A stretch of 64,000 nucleotides of DNA from Caprella mutica (taxonomy: Eukaryota; Arthropoda; Malacostraca; Amphipoda; Caprellidae): NCBI GenBank assembly GCA_947561585.1, contig CANNZV010001629.1, forward strand, positions 62,001-126,000, written 5' to 3'. The notes below the pieces were generated by a model, which made no database searches, was not told the origin of the DNA, and worked only from the letters and a program-made list of their open reading frames with translations. Made by a program: the position numbers and the translations under genes. Of the stretch, positions 12,151 to 24,208 are shown in pieces; within the stretch, counting starts at the first letter, position 1, and each line of letters opens with the position of its first letter.

Positions 12151-12629
12151 TTACTCTTAAGGAATTAGAAACTTTGAAGCTACAATTTTCATGACTGTCG
12201 CATTGAAAGAATAGCCAATTATGAGATATACTTATAAGAGATTTATTATATATGGTGAGATCAGTAAACAAAAATCAGACCGTCACACATACGTATAGGT
12301 GAGTGGATTCAATGAAATCATTTCTTTGTAATGCAATCATATCACTTAGATACATTAGACAGATAAAAGAAAAGTAAAAAGGTATACTCTTTGAGGAGAG
12401 TGTCTTTTGTTTGGATTTTACGCGATGGCAGCGTATCGGATGATAGATTCATAGATCTAAGAACTATTTCTAAAAGCATACAGGATAAATGATTTCAATA
12501 AAGGAACTTATATAAATTATTAGATCAAAATAAAAGTTAATGTTAATACAAAATTAACTATAGATTTTTCAATACTATGCATGTCTACTGATATTAACGA
12601 TGCTTACCATTGAAATATACCAGTGTGTT

Positions 12630-13635
12630 TTATTCGGTTTTAGGAAATTTCGGTATTGGAAAATTCGGTTTCGGAAAATTCGGTCTCAATTAATAATGGT
12701 GTTATTAAAGAACATTATTAGAAAAAGTTGAAATTATGACTATTAAAATGTGTAGTTTATTTATCAAAATCGGATAACATCATTAACCGTTGTAAAATGA
12801 TACGTAATATTAGTAATTACCTTCGCAGAATGCGGAAAGGTCATATTTTCATCGGCATTTGTATATCTATTTATCATCTTGTTATTCGCTTAACTGAAAA
12901 TGTGTTTTACCAAATTGCCCTAAATTTAGTGAAACGATTGGTCATTGTCCAGTGACCTGCTGTTAGACTTTTGGGAGCAACCCGATTAAAGGTCAAGGTC
13001 ATGATCATTTATTACTCAAAAAGTATTGAACCATATTGCATGAAACTTGGTGGGACGATTGGTCAATATACAGGAACCATTTTGTCAGATTTTGGGAGTG
13101 ATCGGGTCAAGGTCAAAGATCAAGGTCTAGGCCATTTGCAGTACTCAATAACTCAAAAGGTATTCAACCAAATTGTCTAAAATTTGATGGTACAATTGGT
13201 CAATGTCCAGGAACGATCTGGTAGAAATTTGGGAGCGAACCGGTCAAAGGTCAAGGTCATTTATAACTCAATAACTCAAAATGTATTATACCATATTGCA
13301 TGAAACTTGGTTGGACGATTGATTATTATCCAGTTAGCAGTTTCTTAAATTTTGGGAGAGAACGGGTCAAAGCGGAGCAGAAGGTATGCGCTCTACGAGT
13401 GCACATAATCTAGTTTTGACATGTTTTGATATTTATTTAACATGAGATTTGAGCGGAAAATTCGGTCTCGGAATATTCGGTCTCAGGTATAAATAAAACT
13501 TATGAATTAGACCCCCCTGCCATGTCATTGAACAATCATGAAGTGTGCAGTACAACAAACTAGCGGATACAACAAACATCATAACGGTCATTTAAGTTGA
13601 TAGGTCATTTATAATTCTGAGACCGAAATTTCTTG
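12630..13635. mobile_element. Word-repeat element (GGAAAATTCGGTCTC) containing a Helitron-like copy
   Basis: Words of the type GGAAATTTCGGT / GGAAAATTCGGTCTC occur in tandem at 12,643-12,690 and again at 13,450-13,488. An inverted piece, GAGACCGAAATTTC, lies at 13,619-13,632. The left and far-right pieces could be the inverted ends of one element of about 1 kb. The Helitron-like repeat at 12,835-13,413 lies between them and may be a later insertion. Confidence 0.4.
12835..13413 (+). mobile_element. Helitron-like non-autonomous repeat, copy 2
   Basis: About four to five degenerate sub-units of roughly 110-130 bp, each with GGTCAAGGTCA, AACTCAAAAAGTATT and GGTGGGACGATTGGTCAAT. It ends with the same hairpin as copy 1 (GCGCTC TAC GAGTGC at 13,388-13,402), 7 nt, then CTAG (13,410-13,413) followed by TT. 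Copy 1 has roughly two sub-units, so the internal repeat number varies between copies. Confidence 0.5.
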
Positions 13636-14920
13636 CCACCGTTTTATTCCATCTTATCATTCTAGTTTGGGGATACATTTACGTTTGATGCATCTCTTAC
13701 ATATGAAAAATTAGCAATAGATCAATTTTTATTCCTATCAGCTTTTCGTTAATATTTGTTGATTTTCATTTGAAATCAAAGAGTCAATCGATATTCCTAT
13801 TGTTTTTGCGAGAGAAAATTAGACGAATGGAAACATTGTTCGCTACTTTTTTCATTCTATTGTAAAGTGGTTTTGGTCTTATTTCACACATAACAATATT
13901 ATATTTCTATAAAATAGGATCACCTTTTCAAGGTGCTCGATTGATAATTTAGGCATTGGAATGAAATATAATTAAAATATCAAGTCACTAGAATCCTATA
14001 CGTTATCTCCTCTTACAAATCATCAGCTCTAAAATATGAGTTCAAATGTTATCGAATAAAAGACACTTCATTAATTACTGCCTTTTAATTTACATTTAAA
14101 TTTAATCACATACATTAAAATACATTATATTAAAAATGAAATGATGAATGGAAGAAGACATTTTTATTAAATATTTATACACTCTATTATCACAATTTAA
14201 ATTCTTAAAATAGTTTCATTTGGAATGATTCCTTAGTGTGATTCTGGAATGAAATGGTAACCATATAAACATCAAATTTACACGATAATATTTACAATAA
14301 ACTTTTTTTATTAACAACAAATTCTTGAAACGAAATTTCTAAACTTATATGAATAATATTTTTTACGTAATTTTTTAAAACTATGAAATGTTTCTTTTTC
14401 TATAACGCTTCAAAATTGGTAACAACACTTTAAAACAATGACAAATACAACATTATTCATCCTATGATAATGCAATCAATTTACTATGATTATAATTAAT
14501 TGTCATTTATGCTTCACATTAAAGTATCAATCCCTTTTAATTGGTATTGCCAATCATTCTTGAATACGAAAGCCATTTTGGTAAATTTTTCTTTCAAAAA
14601 AGAGACACTGATGCTTCCTTTCTTGGCCCTGAAGTTTTATTTCGATCACAAGAGTAGTTATAAAAGTCCAAAGATGAAGAGATTAATTAAAGTAATCATT
14701 TGCCATCATCTGTATTATGTTTAATGAGGCCCATCTTCCAATTAATGCAATTCTCTACACCTTTAATTGGGGAGAACAGCCCAATATTGGTTACTAACAG
14801 GTAGGTAAAATCATCTGTACCGAACGTTATTTCTTTGTCTACCAAGTGACTCCTTTCCTTTACCATATTCCACTGATTGTTACTAAAGGACAAGCATCAA
14901 AAGCCTCTCTATTTCACTCT
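13636..14920. other. Intergenic, includes 3' side of the OST-alpha gene
   Basis: AT-rich with no supported exon. The 3' UTR of the minus-strand OST-alpha gene must lie in the right part. Short open frames near 14,500-14,890 have no domain or splice support. Confidence 0.45.
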
Positions 14921-16695
14921 TCACACAATAGTGGCCCTATCGCTTGTGCTGTACTTCTCCTGTGTCTCACAGTCAGACATTTTCTCTTCGCTTGGTATGA
15001 GCTTCAATTCGATGAAACTTTTCTCCGCTTCCTTTACGGAGAGGGGTGTTTCGAGGCAGTAAAAGTGACGCGCTATCACTGCTAGGATCACCAACTGGCC
15101 CAGCAGTAGTGAGCATAAAATGGCTGAAAGAAAAATAATTAAATTAATGAAAGATTGAAAGATATATAAAGTGAGCAATAAATTCATTATTATAATTAAA
15201 AAATAATGTACGATATTTTACTATATACTTAAAAATCAATTCTTCTCTCCATTGAATGAGAAAATATACTTATACATCAGACATGGCAATTCTAATAAGT
15301 CATCCTCTTAATTAAGAATTCATGCACATTACCATTAGCAAAAACTCCCGGGGAGATGGGCGGCAGACATGGAATGGCTCCCGATGGAAGCAAGATGAAG
15401 TTGAAGACCAAACTCTGGAAGCGCAAGAAGACCAGACTCAACTGGAAGGTGATTGCCTTCATCTTGTAGTGGAATTGTGTGAGCTCTGGAATGGAGGCCT
15501 TGAAACCAACAATGAAGGCCCACAACGCGAAGAGGAATGAGAGAGTGGTGACAGTGAAGATGTACACGAAGGAGTTCTTTAGGGGATGGTAGTTACCTTG
15601 CTCGTAACTGTAATACAAAAGGTACACGTTACATATAGATTAAAAACTTTACATTCTATTGGAGTTACGCATTATTTAGATAATTAATACTCACTGTCCC
15701 TCCACCCATAAAGCCATTCCAATAATGGTAAAGATACTCTGAACAAACGGGTGCTGCATCACCATATTTCTGATGAACTTTATCTGGCGTCTGTGGAAAC
15801 AATTATACAAAATGACTTTGTACGTTTAATGTATAAAATTATTTTATATATAGATTAGAGTCGGAGTTAGACCATATATATTTTTTAAAGTGAGCCTTTG
15901 ACTTACTTGTTTACAGTTTTCTTCGGGCACAAGCACCATAAACAAGGCCAGCAGCAGCAAGGAGGTCCTCTCCAAGGCAACACTTTTCCCTCCATGTGCT
16001 CCACGAAAGCAGTCTCACCCCCAAAGTACAGTAAAGTTAATTTGAAAAATTGGAGCATGCAGAGGGAGAACCAAAGCTGAGCTGCAGCGTCCATGAACGC
16101 ATTGGCCTTTGGGAAGATGATACCTAGGTAGCTGCATAGTCCTAGAACCTGAAGATATTTCATGCATCATTAAAAGTTGAAACAGAAAATATTGGATTTT
16201 CATGAGATTATCTCGATTGTTCGTTATATAGTATACAGTATATACAATATGAAGCACAACTTACAGGGTAGACTGATAGCACTATGTAAGTCGTGCTCTT
16301 GTGACTCGGGTGGAGATGTTTTCTGCTTCTGGCAACAGTGTTGATGAACAGGAATATGAGGAGGAGGAAGGCTAGGGTGGCGAATGCGAATAGTAAAATT
16401 CCTGGAGGACCAAGAACTGAAAAAAATAGGAACTGTGTTATTACTCACTAGAAAAAGTATAATGATTGCGTAGAGTTAATTCAATAACTTAAATCTTTTG
16501 GCCCTTAGTTCAATAATTTATTGCTCTGCATGTTGATTCTAATATCAAATATTTGAATTTTGCATCTTGATAAAATTTAGATTGATTATACATTACTATA
16601 CGAAGAGTATCTCTAATTAAGAATAGAATAATTATATGTAAACTGGGTAAAAATTTACAATAAAGCAAAGAAGTGCTGTTGCAGGCAAGCCTCAC
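14921..16695 (-). CDS. Organic solute transporter subunit alpha-like protein (Solute_trans_a family), six exons
   Basis: Predicted 334-residue polytopic membrane protein of the OST-alpha/TMEM184 family. In animals OST-alpha moves bile acids, steroids and related organic anions with a beta subunit; the insect substrate is not established here. Exons: 16695-16659, 16416-16265, 16148-15907, 15790-15695, 15607-15333, 15123-14921; all GT-AG and in phase. The first exon is only 37 nt and gives MRLACNSTSLLY, a short extracellular N-terminus with one N-glycosylation sequon (NST). TM1 follows (ILLFAFATLAFLLLIFLF). Family marks are FPKANAFMDAAAQLWFS, YFGGE at 104-108, the cysteine cluster PPCCCWPCLWCLC at about 125-137 (probable palmitoylation), and GAIPCLPPISPGVFAN near the C-terminus. 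About seven hydrophobic segments are visible. The cytoplasmic tail after FYCLETPLS is acidic and serine-rich. Length agrees with the family. The tiny first exon is the least certain part. Confidence 0.87.
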
Positions 16696-17688
16696 ATCTG
16701 ACTCACACTCGCGTTATTCGTTAGTCGTCACGTAACTTTTCGTTACTAGCAACTGCAGCTGTTTAAGGGTTAGTACTGCGTGACTTGTAATTAGTTACAT
16801 CTGAGATTAACATTCATCTCTAAAGTCCCAAAAACGATTACGAATTAAATGTATCCAACGTAATTTCACTAGTTTTAGTCAATATTTTAAATATTACATC
16901 ATTTTAGACTCTAATTGTATTCTACATCATTTTAGTTATAATGAAAATGACATCAGTTTGAAGCTGTATGTTGGCAATCTATTCTATATTATTTATTAAT
17001 AAAGTAGCCGTGTCAGTCAGTCGGTAGGGTCCCGTCCGTCAAAAAATGGGTAAGCAGTCATTCTATCAACAGCGCCTCATAACGTCCGTGTGTCACAATT
17101 TTATAAAGAAACTTGAATTTAAAAGAAAAAATAATAATTTGCGGCACTATCATTGATGCGGGCCACACTAATATTAATTAGGAATATAAAAAAAATTATT
17201 TTTATTTTAAAGGCATATATGCACATATTTGTATATAATTATGATCCCAAACCCATTATAATAATTGAATTCTCAACTATGATAAACACGTATTGTACTT
17301 GTGATGATAGCAAATGATAATAATTGTGGCCAGCTATCAAGGCATTATCTTTATTCTATATAATACTATAGGATTTTTGTTATCCGCCCAATTGTTTTGG
17401 TTTTGAAATTAAATCGTATACCTATTAAATGGTAAAACGTGACATTTTCTTGCAACCAACCAACAGACAAATACGGGCCACTGCGTAATAGTATATAGGG
17501 TGATTATTATAGAATTAATTGAATATATGACCTTTGCAAGAAATATACTGCGTTTGAATTCGAGGTGTAGAGTGACTTGAAGTGATTAAGAATTGCTTTC
17601 GAAGATATTTTAAGTAAATTTATTTATGCACCAACTATTAAAAAAACACCTTACATTATTTTCCTATAATAGCAAACTCTATTTCCTA
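16696..17688. other. Intergenic; upstream of the OST-alpha gene
   Basis: AT-rich, holds the minus-strand OST-alpha promoter by position. No exon, terminal repeat or promoter motif was convincing. Confidence 0.4.
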
Positions 17689-17897
17689 CAAACTAGTAAA
17701 CACTAGTCACTATTTGCTACAAACTAGTAAACACTAGTCACTATTTGCTACAAACTAGTAAACACTAGTCACTATTTCCTACAAACTAGTAAACACTAGT
17801 CTCTATTTCCTACAAACTAGTAAACACTAGTCACTATTTCCTACAAACTAGTAAACACTAGTCACTATTTCCTACAAACTAGTAAACACTAGTCTCT
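17689..17897. repeat. 31-bp tandem repeat with paired ACTAGT palindromes
   Basis: Seven copies at exactly 31-bp spacing (starts 17,689, 17,720, 17,751, 17,782, 17,813, 17,844, 17,875). Each unit contains AAACTAGTAAACACTAGTC, in which two ACTAGT palindromes flank AAAC, followed by a TATTTCCTAC or TATTTGCTAC spacer. Confidence 0.95.
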
Positions 17898-18044
17898 AAC
17901 TACCATCTCCATTAATCACTATATTCATTCGCAGTATATTTGTGTGACTTCTTAAGGCGGGTTATGGCACTCTAACTCGTAAACTTCTGAGATATGATTT
18001 AGTCGAGCACCTAACTCATTAAATAGGGAAGTGTAAGTTATCTC

Positions 18045-18125
18045 TTACATGCACTGCAGTTAGTGCATTTAGTACAGTTAGTACATTCAGTGCAATTGGT
18101 ACATTCAGTGCATTTATTCTGTTAT
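18045..18125. repeat. Degenerate 10-12-bp repeat (GCAGTTAGTGCATTTAGTAC)
   Basis: About seven copies of a TTAGTGCATT / TTCAGTGCAAT / TTAGTACATT word in tandem. Non-coding. Confidence 0.75.
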
Positions 18126-19215
18126 AGTGTCCAATATAATTGGAGATGAAATCATGAACACAAAATAACTTTAATTTATTGAAATGTTATTTGTAAGACA
18201 CACACTCTTGGCGCTGAATCAATCGATGCACATGTAGTTAATTGCAAACAACTTTATTTGTGTGAGTAAAAGCAAGGCTAGTGGTTCATAGAGTGGTACA
18301 TATATAGAGAGAAAATAGGAAGAAACTAATGCGTATTGAGAAAATGAAGTAAATAATTAATAAAATAAAATCATTTTAGAATATAATACAAAAAATTACT
18401 TCATATAAATTTAGTACAGAGATAAAAATAATATACAGTAGTAATTAGGAGAAAGTACTATCCACATAAAATACAGGCGAGAGAATGTTTGTCACGTTAG
18501 GTTGACTCGTTTTGTTTATTCTACTAATGTAGGAAGTACTTAGTGGGAAAAGGAAACCTGTAAATACATGAAATTAACCTTGCAATTATAAAGAACTGTA
18601 GATATATCCTAACACTATTGAAATTATTATTATTACTAGTTAAATAATATAAATATTCAATAAAATATATATTGAAATAAGAACTGTTTAGTCATAGATT
18701 CAGAATAAAATCATAATTGCAATTTCCAATATTAAAAATTAAAAGCAAATCAAACGGTATGCATTGAAATTATCGTTAGCATTTGAAGTAAATATTATCA
18801 TATCCTGTTCATTATATTGATGAATATATCTACCAATTCTATTAATAAAGAAATGACACAGTATTTACCACACCTCAAATCAGAAATCGACTCAACATGA
18901 ATATTTAGACATTTACGAGACCCTCTCATGAATTTATATTCGCTACGGAACATAAGTTCTTTAGATTACAGAGTGTGCAATAGTGGTTATAGATAGCAAG
19001 GAGTTGGTTGCACCACGCCTGTAGCTGAGAGAGCGTCAGTCTTCGCAAAGAGAAGCCACAGTGAACGTTGCTGGCAAACCTCATTGCCGAGTAACAAACA
19101 TTTCATCAGCTACGTTATTAAGTTTGCTAATAACAGGATTAGATAATCATTTCACAGTTAGGTTCTCTCGGAAGAACTAGATTGTAATTTTTACAAGGTA
19201 TAATATTATAATTTC
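18126..19215. other. Intergenic and 5' region of SmydA gene 1
   Basis: AT-rich up to about 18,950. From 18,990 to 19,100 it is GC-richer and contains GCGTCAGTCTTCG, with a TCAGT arthropod initiator-like match at 19,036-19,040, about 180 bp upstream of the SmydA start codon. This is a plausible core promoter and 5' UTR but rests on position and one short motif. Confidence 0.35.
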
Positions 19216-21969
19216 ATGATGGATCAGAGAAAACTGTGCGAGATTTGCGGTGGAGAAGCTATTTTCACGTGCAGTAAATGTAGCAACGCTCACTACTGTA
19301 CAAGAGATCACCAAAGACTTGATTATTCCGAACACAAGCCACTCTGTACCAATCACAAAATTGTCAAAGATGATCAACTGGGGGAGTAAGTTTAAGTTTT
19401 AAGTTGAGTCATTCATATTTGTTTGATTACTCGAATCTAATAATGTACCAAGCTGTTTGTTCCTACAGATACATGGCTTCAACGTCTGCGATCCCAGCTG
19501 GTACAAGAATTTTGAAGGAAGAACCTTTTTTAGTGGCACCACTGGCTAATTCCGACTTGATTTGCTTAACTTGTTATGCTCCACTTCCTGAAGATTTTTA
19601 CAAGTGTCCAGATTGTAGTTGGCCAATGTGCAACTATAACTGCTCATACAGTGAACCTCACTTGCTGGAATGTGACTACTTATCTCAAGATAAATCTGGT
19701 ATTGGAATTCCAGCCGTTTTTGGAGAAACACCTCGTTACGATTTGATCATGACCCTACGTGGAGTTCTTTTGAAGAAATCTAATCCAGAAGCATATAATT
19801 GCCTTATGACCATGGAAAGTCATTCGGAATTTAGAAAACATGAAAGAGATCCTTTTCACGATGCTTCCATTCGTTACTTCACAGAGGTTTGCAAACTTGA
19901 TGTCGACCCAGACATAATTCATAAAGTGAGAGGAGCCATTCAGACAAACTGCCTGCTCTTTAAGAGTGATAAAGACACCACTCTTAGAGGCTTATACGCG
20001 ACCATGAGACTTTTCAACCACTCTTGCACTCCTAATATTCACATAGCAAGCACAAAATCTGGAGAGATGGAAGCAAGGACAGCCGTCGCAGTGGATAAAA
20101 ACACAAGTCTTTGCATTTGCTACACTGGCACGATGGAACCACTTTGGAAGAGACAGAAAACTCTAAAAGAAATTTACAAATTCGAATGTAAGTGCAAGAG
20201 ATGCACAGATCCAACTGAGTTAGGTACTTATTTCTCGTCTCCCAGATGCTTAGACTGTCGGGTGTTCATGGTTCCCCCTGGAGATGGAAGTTACAATTCT
20301 TGGGTTTGCCAGGGATGCTTCTACAAATACGAACTGATTGATGTGAAACAAGAAGTGTCTGAATGGACTTATCGGATGGATATGAGTGATGTAAATACAG
20401 AGAAAACAGCACACCAATTACAAAAAGAAGTATACAAAGTTCAGGATGCATTTAATGAGTTACATTATGTACCTCTTCTCTACACTCAATTTCTGCTAAG
20501 AAATTTGAAGGGAGTCGACTACTCGAGCCTTAAGTTGAAGACTGAAATATGGGAGGCTCATCTGAAACTCTTCGACATTCTAGAGCCTGGAATAACTAGA
20601 CGTAGAGGTACACACCAACTAATTGACCACGCTGTATTTATGTCACCAATATTACATGTTTTATGTTCTTTTGATAACACCGTTATATATGTGTATTTCC
20701 TTTTCATATTTAACGTTAATTTTAAAATGATATATCGTCTAAGCTGGACACCCACTCACTAATAAATTGTTAATGTGGGTCTTTTGCTTAAATTGAATTT
20801 ATTTCAGGAATAAAATGATAGATGAAAGAAGAAATTCTAGATCAATGATGCTCTATTCATGAACGTTGGTAAGAGTTGCTATTTTATTTTCTATAGAATA
20901 TTAGACTTAATAACCCGCAAAGTAGCAATAGAGCAGCACTCGGACCAACCTGCCAAAAAAAGAACCTCGTTTGGTACTTTGTTTCCCTGAATAAGCTTAT
21001 CCCAATACAAAAGCTTATTTTGGTCACCCTTTCTACAGCATCTTTTTATCCAATGAATCACCTCCCTTTATTTATCTAATATGTTCTATTCCCCATTCTA
21101 ACGATGCGTGCACGTTTGATTTAATTGACAAGGTGTTTTGTGTTTGATGTAGCTTTTGAAAGCTACTTTACCAAAAAGAAGGTATAAACAAAGAGTAACT
21201 GCAGTACAGCTCCTCTACAATGAAGACCTGTATAGTAACCATCCGATTAGTAGAGTCCTGAGTGATGAATTACACTGTATGATGAACGTATTTAGTTTAG
21301 TCTGTTATGAAAGGTCATGAGTTTTCTATGCCTATCTATACAGTGAACTAGTTGTAGCTTATTGAAGAGGAGCTCTGCCAGTACATATCCTCTTTAATGA
21401 AGTCCTGTATATTGAACAATCCTGGTTTTTCGATTATTCATGAGAAAAGAAGTCCCCTTTATAATGAATATATTTTTTAAAGAAAATATTTTGTGTAGTC
21501 TGTCTGCCATTAAAAGGGCCAGCTTTCAATGCAAATCTTGATAACTATATATTGAAGTAAGCTGTATATAGTAAAATAGTTGTAATTCATTATAGTGGAA
21601 ATCTAAGATCAAAAATTATAGCAAGGTTAATGTACTTTAACTCTATTTAATAGTTAAATTATATCAGACTTTGTGTCACATCATTATTTTAATATTGGTG
21701 CCTTCACCACAGCAATGACGATGTTCCAGTTGGGGTCCACCCTATTTGAGATGACGAAGAAAGGCATCGAAGAGGAGCAAGTGAGTCCTTACAGAGTTCC
21801 TACACTCCTTAGCGAGGCCAGCACCCTCCTATACAGTGCCATCAGCATCCTCCAGTTGGAGCCCAGTGGGTCTGCGGGCAGGGACTGGCTACTTCAGGCC
21901 AGGGAAAGACTGAGGATGGTGGAGGAGATGCGCAGTCATCTTGAGCACGAGAACGGTGTAGATATGTAA
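19216..21969 (+). CDS. SmydA-type SET/MYND-domain protein, gene 1 (three exons)
   Basis: Predicted 521-residue member of the arthropod SmydA group of SET- and MYND-domain proteins, thought to act on chromatin or other protein lysines. Exons 19216-19385, 19469-20607 and 21713-21969 join in phase (phase 2, then phase 1). Exon 1 is an N-terminal MYND finger with ligands C8, C11, C19, C22, C28, H32, H40 and C44. Exon 2 carries the split SET domain: LKEEPFLVAP, an inserted zinc finger (CLTCYAP, CPDCSWPMC, C-terminal HLLEC), NHSCTPN near residue 240 (cofactor-binding loop) and the post-SET FECKCKRC near 295. Exon 3 is a helical C-terminal region with LQLEPSGSAGRDWLLQARE. The usual GEE-type strand before the tyrosine is weak (NTSLCICYTG), so methyltransferase activity is uncertain. 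A second ATG directly follows the first (19,219). A longer in-frame start at 19,404 lies inside intron 1 and was not used. Confidence 0.86.
20760..21660. other. Intron 2 of SmydA gene 1
   Basis: No internal exon was found. It contains a diverged direct duplication: AGTACAGCTCCTCTACAATG with GAAGACCTGTATAGTAAC near 21,205-21,250, and AGTACATATCCTCTTTAATG with AAGTCCTGTATATTGAAC near 21,380-21,420. Confidence 0.5.
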
Positions 21970-22385
21970 TTGTATCAATGGGTCAGAGTAATTCTCAAAT
22001 GAACTCATTGTAAATAATCACTGTTAACTCTGTTATACTGGCGTAAGTTTAACTACATGAAGGAGCTCATTTAGTGACTAAAAATGCATGTAGAATATAG
22101 ATAGGTTACCGTAGTTTGAAAATGAAAACCATCACATACCCATCTACTCTATCATCCTCCCCATCTTTTCAGTCACTCTCCCCCATCAATCTTATCTCTT
22201 CCTCCCCATCTACCCCATCTGGTCCTCCCCATCTATAACACCACACCCCCTCATTTAGTAAACTGCTCAGCGTAAATAAACACTAGGGCAATTTGGCAAT
22301 AGTTTCAAATCATTGAACATCGTAACTATGTCTAACCTAATAGTGAAGAGAAAACGGATGCTAAGATTACAACGATGCGAGTGTC
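21970..22385. other. 3' region of SmydA gene 1
   Basis: Contains a pyrimidine-rich CCCCATCT stretch at about 22,140-22,255 and an AATAAA at about 22,276 that could serve as a polyadenylation signal. No further coding seen. Confidence 0.4.
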
Positions 22386-22905
22386 GGAGTACAATAGCGT
22401 TAGTCTTTACACTGTTAGAGTACAATAGCGTTAGTCTTTACACTGTTAGAGTACAATAGCGTTAGTCTTTACACTGTTAGAGTACAATAGCGTTAGTCTT
22501 TACACTGTTAGAGTACAATAGCGTTAGTCTTTACACTGTTAGAGTACAATAGCGTTAGTCTTTACACTGTTAGAGTACAATAGCATTAGTCTTTACACTG
22601 TTAGAGTACAATAGCATTAGTCTTTACACTGTTAGAGTACAATAGCATTAGTCTTTACACTGTTAGAGTACAATAGCATTAGTCTTTACACTGTTAGAGT
22701 ACAATAGCATTAATCTTTACACTGTTAGAGTACAATAGCGTTAGTCTTTACACTGTTAGAGTACAATAGCATTAATCTTTACACTGTTAGAGTACAATAG
22801 CGTTAGTCTTTACACTGTTAGAGTACAATAGCGTTAGTCTTTACACTGTTAGAGTACAATAGCGTTAGTCTTTACACTGTTAGAGTACAATAGCATTAGT
22901 TTTTG
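22386..22905. repeat. 31-bp tandem repeat, 17 copies
   Basis: Unit AGAGTACAATAGCGTTAGTC followed by TTTACACTGTT. Copies are nearly identical except at one site: by copy the variant is GCG in 1-6, GCA in 7-11, GCG in 12, GCA in 13, GCG in 14-16 and GCA in 17. Copies 11 and 13 also carry TTAAT for TTAGT. This shows array growth by copying of neighbouring blocks. Confidence 0.95.
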
Positions 22906-23058
22906 ACAAGAAGCCAACAGTATATTGTAACGTTAGTGTTTATTTACAATGAGACGAGTCACTTCCTTAATTTTTATGTCAAACTTTCTGCGTGTTGATT
23001 ATTTAAAAAGAATTGTTTTAAAAAATTATTGAGTTTATTTATTCATTTTCGTTTTTCA

Positions 23059-23115
23059 ATTATAATAATAATAATAATAATAATAATATAATAATAATAA
23101 CAATAATAATTATTA
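23059..23115. repeat. (AAT)n microsatellite
   Basis: About 18 AAT/ATA triplets with one shift and one CAA interruption. Confidence 0.9.
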
Positions 23116-23251
23116 CAGCTATTAAGAAATATGTTGTGGCTTGGATTATAATAATAAAAATACACAATTTCTATTAACTATTAAGTCGCTGTTAATTTAA
23201 CCTATATAGCAAGTTTGTTGATATTGATATAATGAAACAAAAGAAATCTAT

Positions 23252-23398
23252 CGGGTAATCTACGAATTATTGTTCGGTTTCACATCTTCAGTCATATAAG
23301 AAAAATCGATATAATAATAATCTTTTTATTTTATCATCAAATAGTTTTTTATATGATCGAAGATATGTAACCGACCGATAATTCATAACTTCCCCTAC
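23252..23398. mobile_element. Small foldback MITE, copy 1
   Basis: Inverted arms of about 50 bp: GGGTAATCTACGAATTATTG, then GTTTCACATCTTCAGTCATATA at left; the right arm reads the complement (TATATGATCGAAGATATG, CCGATAATTCATAACTTCCC). The centre is AT-rich. A second copy lies in intron 4 of SmydA gene 2 at 35,527-35,674. Confidence 0.8.
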
Positions 23399-23399
23399 T

Positions 23400-24208
23400 T
23401 CCTGTTTTTATGTTTTACCACTCTTATGTTAGAGTAATAAAACAGTAAATATTTACTGTAATTATTTCTCACCTCACTAGAATTAAAATGTCACATTTAT
23501 GGTACTTCTTATCTTGAGAGGCATTACAAATTTAAATAATTTGTACCCTAAAGAATATAGAGTTCATCTAATGTAGATTATCAAATAAAATCACTTGCTA
23601 AATAACGTCTATAACACTAATAAAAACATATCTTTAGACTTATTTTCTTTATCTGACATATTATGATAAGCCTTAATTAATTATTTGAATCACTGTATTT
23701 GTTAGGTATGAATTTACAGTCTGTTATTAAGTGCCATTCTGCCAATAATAACAATGTCATACTTTGGCATTGACTTTATTTTCATTATCATCTTATTTTG
23801 AACATTGACTGCTATTAATATAAGCTATAGAGTACTCTGCTCTTCAGGGTGGCAATCTATACCCACACTGAACATTAAAACAAATTATTGAAGATAATAA
23901 TGTGTTGCAAATAATAATAGTAAGTAGATTATAATGAATTGAATTAATTGAGTTACAATTTGCGGGGAGTACTTTGAAGGGTCGTACATTTTAGATGAGA
24001 TTGTAAGATAGTGAAAATAGTTGGCATGATAGCAAAGTGATATGGTTTAACCAGCTCTAACATACCTAGAAGATGTTTGTCAGATGTCTGTCACAGCATC
24101 ATTTAGGAATATTGACAGAAAGTACCAAGGTGATGATAACTCGTTTCTAATTGATGTACAGGGATATAATATACCAAATAGGGATATCCACAGAAATAAA
24201 AGAATTTA
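23400..24208. other. Intergenic, nothing recognised
   Basis: AT-rich, no supported exon or repeat boundary. Confidence 0.4.

Noticed and set aside
14846..16080. Plus-strand frames over the OST-alpha exons
   Set aside because: Antisense shadows of the minus-strand coding exons.
19404..19468. Upstream ATG giving a longer N-terminus for SmydA gene 1
   Set aside because: It lies in intron 1 between a GTAAGT donor and a CTACAG acceptor; the MYND exon at 19,216 joins in phase instead.
20608..20762. Read-through C-terminus of SmydA gene 1 exon 2
   Set aside because: The sequence after the GTACAC donor is AT-rich and hydrophobic, unlike the family, whereas exon 3 at 21,713 continues in phase with the expected helices.
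22386..22905. CRISPR-like regular array
   Set aside because: Units are contiguous identical satellites with no unique spacers, and the genome is eukaryotic. The same applies to 17,689, 25,543 and 38,222.
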